Shown: piece after piece, positions 25,634 through 36,154 of the stretch
How positions within the stretch are numbered: the stretch's first letter is position 1
Layout of the letters: every line of letters begins with the position of its first letter
Origin: Dryas octopetala
Taxonomy: Eukaryota > Streptophyta > Magnoliopsida > Rosales > Rosaceae
NCBI GenBank assembly: GCA_963921425.1
Contig: OY992835.1
Location: forward strand, 18,476,001-18,540,000
Length of the DNA stretch: 64,000 bases
Reading direction: 5' to 3'
The notes under the pieces: generated by a model
Seen by the model: only the letters and a program-made list of their open reading frames with translations
The model's database searches: none
Told to the model about the DNA's origin: nothing
Made by a program: the position numbers and the translations under genes

Positions 25634-28600
25634 CAAAAAGTCATTGGATGAAGTATTACTTTTTTGTTTGTTAGTATTATATATATTAATTCATAAATTA
25701 TTGTTAATTAAATTCATTACCTCACACATTTGTGTCTTGTTTTTTATATTTTATTTTTGGATTATTTTTAACATATTTTATGGGAATTATAATTGCTGAG
25801 TTGACATATATGGGAATTATAATAGCTAAGTTAATTCAAGTTTCTTAAGTGGTGCTGCTGTTAGTTTATTTACAGTTCTAATCATCCATGTTATAAAATT
25901 TACCAGAACTTGGTGCTCGTTTTGTGAAAGCATTTTCCAAGTCCCAAAAAGTCATTGGATGAAGTATTAATTTAAGAAGATTGGTACATTTGTTGCAGGA
26001 TGAAACCGTACCTTTGAAGCCTTACACTCACCAGTATCTTGTCCCATATATATAACGCATCCGGGAGTACTGCCCCCTTTTGGTACTCAATCAAGACAGC
26101 TTTGGCATGTATACATCATAGTCTTGTGTTCTTATTCAGCATATGGTAAGGATGTATATGTTTTTTGCTTACCATATAAAGATGGTGTCATTGTTAGAGT
26201 GAGTGCTTCAATAGTTTCATGTAACATATCATTTCCTTTTTCTTAAGGTACAAGCACTCCTCAGTACCAATGGCTTGACCAGGTTGTGTTCTCAACACAT
26301 TGTATTTATTTAATCATTTTATCTTGATTTCTTTTTTGATTTTTTTGTAGTTGTTATATGCAAATGATTATATATGCATCCATTGACTATTGACTTTTGT
26401 TTGTTAGTATTATATATATTAATTCATAAATTAATTGTTAATTAAATTCATTACCTCACACATCTGTGTCTTGTTTTTTATATTTTATATTTTGGATTAT
26501 TTTTAACATATTTTGGGGAATTATAATTGCTCAGTTGACATATATGGGAATTATAATAGCTAGGTTAATTCAAGTTTCTTACTCAACCAGGGTGATGCTG
26601 TTAGTTTATTTACAGTTCTAATCATCCATGTTATAAAATTTATCAGAACTTGGTGCTCGTTTTGTGAAAGCATTTTCCAAGTCCCAAAAAGACATTGGAT
26701 GAAGTATTAATTTTTTTTAAAAAAAGATTGGTACATTTGTTGCAGGGTGAAACCGTACCTTTGAAGCCTTACACTCACCAGTATCTTGTCCCATATATAT
26801 AACGCATCCGGGAGTACTGCCCCCTTTTGGTACTCAATCAAGACAGCTTTGGCTTGTATACATCATAGTCTTGTGTTCTTATTCAACATATGGTAAGGAT
26901 ATATTGTTTTTTGCTTACCATATAAACATGGTGTCATTGTTAGAGTGAGTGCTTCAACAGTTTCATGTAACATATCATTTCCTTTTTCTTAAGGTACAAG
27001 CACTCCTCAGTACCAATGGCTTGACCAGGTTGTGTTCTCAACACATTGTATTTATTTAATCATTTTATCTTGATTTCTTTTTTGGTTTTCTTGTAGCTGT
27101 TATATGCAAATGATTATATATGCATCCATTGACTATTGACTTTGTTTGTTAGTATTATATATATATTAATTCATAAATTAATTGTTAATTAAATTCATTA
27201 CCTCACACATCTGTGTCTTGTTTTTTATATTTTATTTTTTGGATTATTTTTAACATATTTTTGGGGAATTATAATTGCTGAGTTGACATATATGAGAATT
27301 ATCATAGCTGGGTTAATTCAAGTTTCTTACTCAACCAGAGCGCTGCTGTTAGTTTATTTACAGTTCTAATCATCCATGTTATAAAATTTATCAGAACTTG
27401 GTGCTCGTTTTGTGAAAGCATTTTCCAAGTCCCAAAAAGACATTGGATGAAGTATATATTAATTTTTTGTATATTAGTATTATATATATTAATTCATAAA
27501 TTAATTGTTAATTAAATTCATTACCTCACACATTTGTGTCTTGTTTTTTAATTAAGAAGATTGGTACATTTGTTGCAGGGTGAAACCGTACCTTTGAAGC
27601 CTTACACTCACCAGTATCTTGTCCCATATATATAACGCATCCGGGAGTATTGCCCTCTTTTGGTACTCAATCAAGACAGCTTTGGCACGTATACATCATA
27701 GTCTTGTGTTCTTATTCAGCATATGGTAAGGATATATATGTTTTTTGCTTACCATATAAACATGGTGTCTTTGTTAAAGTGAGTGCTTCAACAGTTTCAT
27801 GTAACATATCATTTCTTTTTGGGTTAAATACATTTTTGGTCCACGAACTTTGGGCGGTTTCTCAATTTGGTCCACCAATTTTGAAACGTGACAAAAATAA
27901 CCTTGAATTATTCAATTTGTGTCAATCCAGGATCTTCCGTCCAAAAATCTAACGGAAGCTGACGTGGCCGTTAAACGCTGACGTGGCACACTGAATGTGC
28001 TCCACGTGTCACCTCTTTTATTTTATTTTTGGATTTTTTCTATGTTCCTATTTTTATAAACTTTAAAAATTAATTAAAAAGAGCTCCGGACTCATAAAAA
28101 TACACGGAAAATTCCTACAACCTCGTCCTAACTAGTACTAATTTATTATAGGGCCAAATTACCAATTTACCCTATGAGAGTTTCCATAAAATTTGGGAAG
28201 TCCAAATTTATTTATTTTCCTCTAAGACCGAGAGGTCTTTTGGGTAGCAAGTGTTCATGAGAAAGGTAGTGTTAGTTTTTAGAAGACCAACGGTGCAAAC
28301 CTCGTATTTTTTGGAGCTTGGGAGATTATTCTATGAATTTTCAAAGAGTCTAGAGTATTTTAATTTTTTAAAAATAAATTTGCACTTCCCAAATTTTCTG
28401 GAAACTCTCAGAGGGCAAATTGGTAATTTTGCCCCATAATAAATTAGTACTAGTCAAGACGAGGTCGTAGGAATTTTCCGTGTATTTTTATGATTCCGGA
28501 GCTATTTTTAATTAATTTTTCATGTTTATAAAAATAGAAAAATAGAAAAAATCCGAAAATAAAATAAAATAGGTGACACGTGGAGCACATTCAGTGCGCC

Positions 28601-31600
28601 ACGTCAGCATTTAACGGCCGTGTCAGCCTTTGTTAGATATTTGGACGGAAGATCCTAAATTGACACAAATTGGATAATTCGAGGTTATTTTTGTCACGTT
28701 TTAAAATTGGTGAACCAAATTGAGAAACCGTCCAAAGTTCGTGGACCAAAAATGTATTTAACCCTTTCCTTTTTCTTAAGGTACAAGCACTCCTCAGTAC
28801 CAATGGCTTGACCAGGTTGTGTTCTCAACACATTGTATTTATTTAATCATTTTATCTTGATTTCTTTTTTGGTTTTCTTGTAGCTGTTATATGTAAATGA
28901 TTATATATGCATCCATTGACTATTGACTTTGTTTATTAGTATTATATATATATTAATTCATAAATTAATTGTTAATTAAATTCATTACCTCACACATATG
29001 TGTCTTGTTTTTTATATTTTATTTTTTGGATTATTTTAAACATATTTTATGGGAATTATAATTGCTGAGTTGACATATATGGGAATTATAATAGCTGGGT
29101 TAATTCAAGTTTCTTACTCAACCAGGGCGCTGCTGTTAGTTTATTTACAGTTTTAATTATCCATGTTATAAAATTTATCAGAATTTGGTGCTCGTTTTGT
29201 GAAAGCATTTTCCAAGTCCCAAAAAGACATTGGATGAAGTATTAATTTTTTCTAAAAGAAGATTGGTACATTTGTTGCAGGGTGAAACTGTACCTTTGAA
29301 GCCTTACACTCACTAGTATCTTGTCCCATATATATAACGCATCCGGGAGTACTGCCCCTTTTTGGTACTCAATCAAGACAGCTTTGGCATGTATACATCA
29401 TAGTCTTGTGTTCTTATACAACATATGGTAAGGATATATATGTTTTTTGCTTACCATGTAAACATGGTGTCTTTGTTAGAGTGAGCGCTTCAACAGTTTC
29501 ATGTAACATATCATTTCCTTTTTCTTAAGGTACAAGCACTCCTCAGTACCAATGGCTTGACCAGGTTGTGTTCTCAACACATTGTATTTATTTAATCATT
29601 TTATCTTGGTTTCTTTTTTGGTTTTCTTGTAGCTGTTATATGCAAATGATTATATATGCATCCATTGACTATTGACTTTTGTTTGTTAGTATTATATATA
29701 TTAATTCATAAATTAATTGTTAATTAAATTCATTACCTCACACATCTGTGTCTTGTTTTTTATATATTAATTTTGGATTATTTTTATATATATTTTATGG
29801 AAATTATAATAGCTGAGTTAATTTAAGTTTCTTACTCAACCAGGGTGCTGCTGTTAGTTTATTTACAGTTCTAATCATCCATGTTATAAAATTTACCAGA
29901 ACTTGGTGCTCGTTTTGTGAAAGCATTTTCCAAGTCCCAAAAAGTCATTGGATGAAGTATTAATTTTTTGTTTGTTAGTATTATATATATTAATTCATAA
30001 ACTAATTGTTAATTAAATTCATTACCTCACACATCTGTGTCTTTTTTTTATATTTTATTTTTGGATTATTTTTAAAATATTTTATGGGAATTATAATTGC
30101 TAAGTTGACATAGATGGGAATTATAATAGCTGAGTTAATTCAAGTTTCTTACTCAAGTTGCTGTTAGTTTATTTACAGTCCTAGTCATCCATGTTATAAA
30201 ATTTACCAGAACTTGGTGCTCGTTTTGTGAAAGCATTTTCCAAGTCCCAAAAAGTCATTAGATGAAGTATTAATTTTTTGTTTGTTAGTATTATATATAT
30301 TAATTCATAAATTAATTGTTAATTAAATTCATTACCTCACACATCTGTGTCTTTTTTTTATATTTTATTTTTGGATTATTTTTAAAATATTTTATGGAAA
30401 TTATAATTGCTGAGTTGACATATATGGGAATTATAATAGCTGAGTTAATTCAAGTTTCTTACTCAAGCTGCTGTTAGTTTATTTACAGTCCTAGTCATCC
30501 ATGTTAAAAATTTACCAGAACTTGGTGCTCGTTTTGTGAAAGCATTTTCCAAGTCCCAAAAAGTCATTGGATGAAGTATTAATTTTTTGTTTGTTAGTAT
30601 TATATATATTAATTCATAAATTAATTGTTAATTAAATTCATTACCTCACACATCTATGTCTTGTTTTTTATATTTTATTTTTTAGATTATTTTTAACATA
30701 TTTTATGGTAATTATAATTGCTGAGCTGACATATATGGGAATTATAATAGCTGAGTTAATTCAAGTTTCTTACTCAACCAGGGTGCTGCTATTAGTTTAT
30801 TTACAGTTCTAATCATCCATGTTATAAAATTTACCAGAACGTGGTGCTCGTTTTGTGTAAGCATTTTCCAAGTCCCAAAAAGTCATTGGATGAAGTATTA
30901 ATTTTTTGTATATTAGTATTATATATATTAATTCATAAATTAATTGTTAATTAAACCTCACACATCTATGTCTTGTTTTTTATATTTTATTTTTGGATTA
31001 TTATTAACATATTTTATGGGAATTATAATTGCTGAGTTGACATATATGGGAATTATAATAGTTGAGTTAATTTAAGTTTCTTACTCAACCAGGGTGCTGC
31101 TGTTAGTTTATTTACAGTTCTAATCATCCATGTTATAAAATTTACCAGAACTTGGTGCTCGTTTTGTGAAAGCATTTTCCAAGTCCCAAAAAGTCATTGG
31201 ATGAAGTATTAATTTTTTTCTAAAAGAAGATTGGTACATTTGTTGCAGGGTGAAATCGTACCTTTGAAGCCTTACACTCACCAATATCTTGTCCCATATA
31301 TATAACGCATCCGGGAGAACTGCCCCCTTTTGGTGCTCAATCAAGACTGCTTTGGCATGTATACATCATAGTCTTGTGTTCTTATTCAGCATATGGTAAG
31401 GATATATATGTTTTTTGCTTACCATATAAATATGGTGTCTTTGTTAGAGTGAGTGCTTCAACAGTTTCATGTAACATATTATTTCCTTTTTCTTAAGGTA
31501 CAAGCACCCCTCAGTACCAATGGCTTGACCAAGTTGTGTTCTCAACACATTGTATTTATTTAATCATTTTATCTTGATTTCTTTTTTGGTTTTCTTGTAG

Positions 31601-31610
31601 CTGTTATATG
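25634..31610. repeat. Complex tandem array: ~745-bp units with nested ~311-bp units
   Basis: The landmark CCCAAAAAGTCATTGGATGA recurs near 25634, 25942, 26683, 27428, 29215, 29931, 30242, 30553, 30871 and 31182. Spacings are ~741-745 bp for long units and ~311-318 bp for a run of short ones. Long units contain an exon-like block, TTGTTGCAG then GGTGAAACCGTACC (near 26000, 26745, 27580, 29280, 31248). A second block follows, TTAAG then GTACAAGCACTCC, with the donor-like CAGGTTG (near 26246, 26991, 28780, 29527, 31496). Short units lack both. The exon-like blocks contain stops in most frames, so they look like amplified relics of an unidentified gene's intron/exon segment. One unit carries a transposon at 27831-28764. 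Confidence 0.85.
27831..28764. mobile_element. Mutator-like foldback MITE, 934 bp
   Basis: Starts GGGTTAAATACATTTTTGG and ends with its reverse complement. The inverted arms run ~400 bp and cover nearly the whole element, including GTGACACGTGGAGC-like and CTACAACCTCGTC-like blocks. It interrupts one unit of the tandem array, so the empty site is known from sister units (ATCATTTCCTTTTTCTTAAGG region). The flanking direct repeats are TTTCTTTTT (27822-27830) and TTTCCTTTTT (28765-28774), a 9-10-bp duplication with one indel, as expected for Mutator-type insertion. No transposase. Confidence 0.88.
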
Positions 31611-32475
31611 CAAGGAATAAAATTTCGGGTTTATTTCGATGGATATTTCGACGGAAATTTCGAAAATTTTTAAATTTCAACAGAAATTAAACGGAAATGA
31701 CAGAAATTACTATCAAAATACGGAAATTTTGAATTAAACTTTACTATATGTTTATTTAACATATTATCTACTACATTGATAAAAAATATTGAAGAAACTA
31801 AATTATATAGTAAGTTTCATGTGATATAAGATGAATATAATACGCGCTGAAGGTAAATAATGTGAAATAAAATTAGTATAATGAATAAATAAAATTAATA
31901 TATTTTTTATACTCTATAATATATACATTAAAACCTATATACTTTATAATCTGTACTCTATATTGTTTAAGATATCGTATAGGATATTAGGGTTTAGGCT
32001 CTTTAAGATATTTTTAATTATTTTTTTATATAAAAATGTATTAGAGTTTATTGGTTTAGGGTTTAAAAACAATTAAACGAAACCCCAAAACGCCCAAAGG
32101 AAACCCCAAATCATTTTTTTTAATTGCCCAAAAACCTCAAACTAGGATATGGTATATGATATTAGGGTTTAGGCCCTTTAGAGTATTTTAAATTATTTTT
32201 ATATAGAAATATATTAGAGTTTAAAAACAACTAAACGAAACTAAAACGGCCAAACGAAAATCTAAACCATTTTTTTTTTCTTTACAATTGCCCAAAGGCC
32301 CCAAACCCCAATCAACCCTAAACTTTTTAATTTTTTTCTCTTTTTTACTTTTTTTTTCCTTTTTTTTTTCTTTTTTTTTTTCTTGTTTTTCTTTCCTTTT
32401 TTTTTTTCTTTCCTTCCTTCCCTTTGCTTTCTTTTCCCCTGAGTCTCCTGTCTCCACTATTTTTCTTCTTCTTCT

Positions 32476-32520
<45 letters not shown>

Positions 32521-32880
32521 ATCCATCACCAACCCACCCTCACCTCTTTCTCCCTCATCTCCTCCTGCCGTCGCCACCCCTGTCGCCCCCCCTGCTGGCC
32601 TCTTTCTTCCCCCTACCACCCCCCTGCCGCCCCCTCTTTCTCTCTTGATCTCCCCCCTGCCGCCCCCTGCCACCCCCTGCCACCGCCCCATTTTTCTTCC
32701 AAAACCCAGCCTCCTCTCCAAAAACCCAAAACCAGATCTCATTGGCGAAAATTTTGAGGATTTCGGCAAAAGTTTGATGATTTCGACAAAATTATCCCGA
32801 AAATTTAACAAATATAAATTTCGATTTCGACACCCCACAAAACTGAAATTTTTATCAAAATTTTAAAATTTAACACCTTG
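31611..32880. mobile_element. Non-autonomous hAT element, 1270 bp, 8-bp TSD
   Basis: Begins CAAGGAATAAAATTTCGG and ends AAATTTAACACCTTG; the outer CAAGG is an inverted repeat with AAATTT-rich continuation. The exact octamer GTTATATG flanks it on both sides (31603-31610 and 32881-32888), and uninterrupted array units show the empty site GTTATATGCAAATG. This is diagnostic of hAT insertion. The interior has T-rich and CT-rich runs (32320-32518), then C-rich DNA open in several frames. The long open frames there on both strands (205 and 192 codons) are low-complexity and are not called as genes. Confidence 0.88.
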
Positions 32881-32885
32881 GTTAT

Positions 32886-33000
32886 ATGCAAATGATTATG
32901 CATCCATTGACTATTGCAATGTGGGCTGCAACATGTTTAGGTGACATTTTACCTGACAAAGTCGCTGCACTACTGTCAGAGGTGCAGGTAAAGAGAAAAA
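32886..33000 (+). pseudogene. Exon-like relic at the end of the tandem array, unidentified
   Basis: Immediately after the hAT element the array sequence departs from its usual continuation. It instead reads an open stretch, ATIAMWAATCLG-like through DKVAALLSEVQ, ending at a good donor (GTGCAG then GTAAAG) at about 32988. This may be the next exon of the gene whose intron/exon segment was amplified in the array. The family is not recognised. No start or downstream exon was found, so a relic is likeliest. Confidence 0.35.
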
Positions 33001-33447
33001 AACAAAAAAACAAAAACAAAAAAGTGGAAATTGAGTTTAATAGTGAGAGACGGAAGCATTTTCAGACATGATTGGGCTTTAGAGCATCTGCACTGGCAAT
33101 CTATCTCCAACACTAAATTTGGAGTTAAAGATGAGAATATTTCAAACATATTCTTCATCCTATTAATGACTACGCCAACCGTACTCCATTCATCCAAAGC
33201 CAAATTATTATTTTTTTCTTATATAAACTAACAAGTAACAATTAACAATTGCTCACACTAGTTGGTAAATTAAGCACATTGTTATTTTTATTTTCAAAAA
33301 AGTTAATATTATTATTTTTTCTTTATTTTGTGTACATTATTAATGTCATATTATTGGTTAATAAATTAATAAACTAAATATATTTAAATATATTCAAGTT
33401 TGGTCTCATATTAAAGATCTCATTGAGATCTTTGTGATGATATAATT

Positions 33448-33886
33448 TTTATCAATAAAAAATTTATAAATAAAAAATTATAAAAAAATAATAATTATTA
33501 TTTAAAAGTAATAAAAGACATAAAAAGAAATAAGAATGTTTGAACTGGGAAGACAAGGATAATAAGAGAATATTGAAAAATGAAAATTAAATGGCGTTAA
33601 CAATTTCACAACGCCAAAACTGGCGTTCAAAACTTTCTCACGCTAAAAAATATTTTAGGGGGAGTGTGAGATAGCGTATGGGTGCAACTCACCCAACTCC
33701 AAATTTGGGACAATTGAACGTCAGTTTTGGCGTTGTGAAATTGTTAACGCCATTTGATTTTCATTTTTCAATATTTTCTTATTATCCTTGTCTCCCTAGT
33801 TCAAATATTCTTATTTCCTTCCATGTCTTTTATTACTTTTAAATAATAATTATTATTCTTTTATAATTTTTTATTGATAAAATTAT
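33448..33886. mobile_element. Foldback element with ~185-bp arms
   Basis: The sequence from about 33448 to 33632 is the reverse complement of 33714-33886 with few mismatches, including TGGCGTTAACAATTTCACAA against TTGTGAAATTGTTAACGCCA. The ~80-bp centre contains GTGTGAGATAGCG. Such long-armed inverted repeats are typical of foldback-type MITEs. The GAGCATCTGCACTGG start at about 33081 may belong to a larger element, but its partner end was not found. Confidence 0.7.
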
Positions 33887-34753
33887 TAGGAACCCTGATA
33901 TAGAGGATTGGCAGCCCAAGAGTTGTTGCACAGTCACTATAGCCCATTAAAGCTGATAACAATCACATTTTCTCACCAGGAGACACATAGCATCAGAGCT
34001 AATATCCCATATTTCTTGAAGTGTAGCGTGATTAAAGTTTTGTTTTTGGCATTAATACCATGATTAAGTATTGTTAGCATATGTAATTGCATTTATTACA
34101 AAAGTTGAATCATTAGTGTGGACTGAACTAAAGACTAGATAGAAGATATAAGGGCTCTTCTAGCGACTTTTGACTTTTGACTTTTGAGACCGCTAGTTGC
34201 CAATTTCGCAGAAGAGAATCAAATAATGCTGCCCATTTATTAGAAAAATATGCATTGTCCAACCATGGGTGTTTTGTTTGGTTGGATGTTTAATCCGGGC
34301 CACTAATATGTGTTAAAAAAAAATAAAAACTAATGGATCATATTATATAACATGTAATGGTTATAATACTATTAGACTTTAGTTAGAATTTTAAAAGCAA
34401 TAAGGTTTTAGTCAATAAATTGTAAAATTAAAGAACCTGGATGAAAGTCTCCCAAAGTTGGGCGTTCAACTGAAAAGTACCTGATCTATATTCTATTCAC
34501 TCAAAAACCATTATACGGAGAATTTTCATGCTTAAGGACAAAAAAATGTGGCAAATGCTCAATATTGCACTGTAATATCATTTTTTTTGCAATACAGTTA
34601 CACTTATATATCCTTTTAAAAAATTCAAAATTCAAAATCTTAACATCATAAATCCCTTAAAACATACAAAATCATGCCTAAATACACTCAAATAAGACCC
34701 AACATCAACAAAAAATTATCAAAAAACATGTAGAAAATTGGAAATAAAAAATT

Positions 34754-34791
34754 TGCAATGCAATAACACTTGACACTGTTATTGCATTGCA
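34754..34791. repeat. Perfect 15-bp-stem hairpin
   Basis: TGCAATGCAATAACA and TGTTATTGCATTGCA are exact reverse complements separated by eight bases. Unassigned; it sits in AT-rich spacer. Related TGCAATA-type sequence lies ~170 bp to the left (34590), so it may belong to a degenerate MITE. Confidence 0.7.
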
Positions 34792-35069
34792 GTACCGAGC
34801 TCTAGGCATTGTTTTGTTAAAACGCAGACACACGTCCGTCAGCGTATTTTTAGGGGCTTTGAGTTAAATATATCTATATATATATAATTGCTCACTTTTG
34901 AGTCTTCTTAAAATTTTAAAGGGGCTTTTCAATAGTTTTCTATTAAAAATTTAATGTTGGTGAACAAATTAAAACTAAAGACTAGCTGCGGTTCTACATT
35001 GGGACCAAAGGGGTTATAGCCTGGCCAAAGTTTTGAAAAAAGAGCTAAGCCTAGTAGCTTACAATAAGT

Positions 35070-35335
35070 TTCATTCTTCTTTTTTTTTTTTTTTTGTTGA
35101 TTCAAGAGAGGGGGAATTGAGCTTTGATACGGAATAGAAAAGAAAGAATCAGAATTGATCAATATATTTCTCGAAACAAACGAAAAGGAAACGAAAGAAG
35201 AAACATAAATCGTGGATCAACTAAGCCCTCTCGGGGGATTCTTTTTTTGTTGATTCAAGAGAGGAGGAATTGAGCTTTGATACCGGAGGTAAATTCTACG
35301 ACCCTTTTAACTGAGCTATCTAGCAATTGCTAGAT
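35070..35335. other. Possible organelle-derived insert with an internal repeat
   Basis: TTGTTGATTCAAGAGAGG followed by GGAATTGAGCTTTGATAC occurs twice (about 35093 and 35250). The segment between has TCAACTAAGCCCTCTCGGGGG, and after the second copy GGAGGTAAATTCTACGACCC. The composition and phrases look to me like plastid intergenic/tRNA-flanking DNA, but this is recollection, not a match. A nuclear plastid insert is plausible and unproven. Confidence 0.3.
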
Positions 35336-35419
35336 TCTATTTTTTTCTTAATATGTTATGAAGGAAAAAGATTCTTGTGTTATATTAAACTGTGGAGCTC
35401 CTAAAAACTTTCTTGTATT

Positions 35420-35580
35420 ATAAAGATAGCGTTCAGTTTTGATCAAGTCTTTCGTCTGTCTAGCTTGCCCAACTTTTCCATCACCATCCTTGGCAATATA
35501 TTGACGTGGCTCCTGAATCCACAAAAACATGGTTCACCGGCACACCATTGATCAGCCGCAAGTGATATACAACGGCCGCA
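35420..35580 (-). pseudogene. Relic of an LTR-retrotransposon aspartic protease
   Basis: On the minus strand one frame reads NGVPVNHVFVDSGATS. A neighbouring frame then reads ILPRMVMEKLGKL and, after another shift, DLIKT. This order (short beta strand, DSGAT active-site motif, then ILP..v..KLG.....DLI.T) is that of retroviral-type aspartic proteases in Ty3/gypsy-like polyproteins. At least two frameshifts and a lack of flanking gag or reverse-transcriptase sequence mark it as a dead fragment. Confidence 0.45.
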
Positions 35581-35745
35581 AGTGGTCAGCCAAATCACCC
35601 TCCCTTTCTTGGTGATAGAAACTACCCTGGACTGTTGGAGGTGGCAGACAGTTTGTAATAGTTAAGTTGAGCAATTTGGATTAGTCTTGTGTTTACTCTT
35701 GGTTGCTGCTATAGCAACCAAAACCAGGTTCTAAGGAAAGTTAAT

Positions 35746-36154
35746 TTACTCTTTCAGCAGGCTATCCCCAGCTCTTAACAGTTTGCTAACAAGTTCATTA
35801 AAAGGTTAGCAAGAAGGCTCACCATAGATACAATAAGCACACTATTTTTATGGCACTATCCACAAGGATGTCTTATTATTATGCAAAAGCTAGGAGAACA
35901 GAAGGGTTGAAGTGGCTTGAAAAGGCCATTTCATATAGTCTTACGAATAAAATTTACCATCAACTCTGTCAAAATATATGTGTGTGTGTGTGTAAGAAAA
36001 GATTAAATGCAATGCTCACATCTAAACCAAAGCAAAAGAGAAGACCTTCTATTGTAATGGGCTGCACAGCTATTCATTAACCTTTACGTTCTCTTTTATT
36101 TCAATTGGCTCCAAGCATATGACCATGTTTCTACATACATCTGAATCCACACAA
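35746..36154. repeat. Gene C 3' flank, duplicate of the gene B 3' flank
   Basis: The sequence from TTTCAGCAGGCTA onward matches 19157-19560 beyond the stop codon of gene B, with substitutions and small indels. It shows that the B/C duplication included at least ~400 bp of 3' flank. It contains a (TG)n run at about 35979-35993. Confidence 0.8.

Noticed and set aside
27650..27952. 100-codon plus-strand open frame in the tandem array
   Set aside because: It spans the junction of an array unit and the inserted foldback element, so it cannot be an ancestral gene.
32221..32866. Overlapping ~200-codon open frames on both strands inside the hAT element
   Set aside because: Low-complexity Phe/Ser/Pro or Lys/Arg/Glu strings from T-, CT- and C-rich DNA. 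No transposase motif and no family resemblance.
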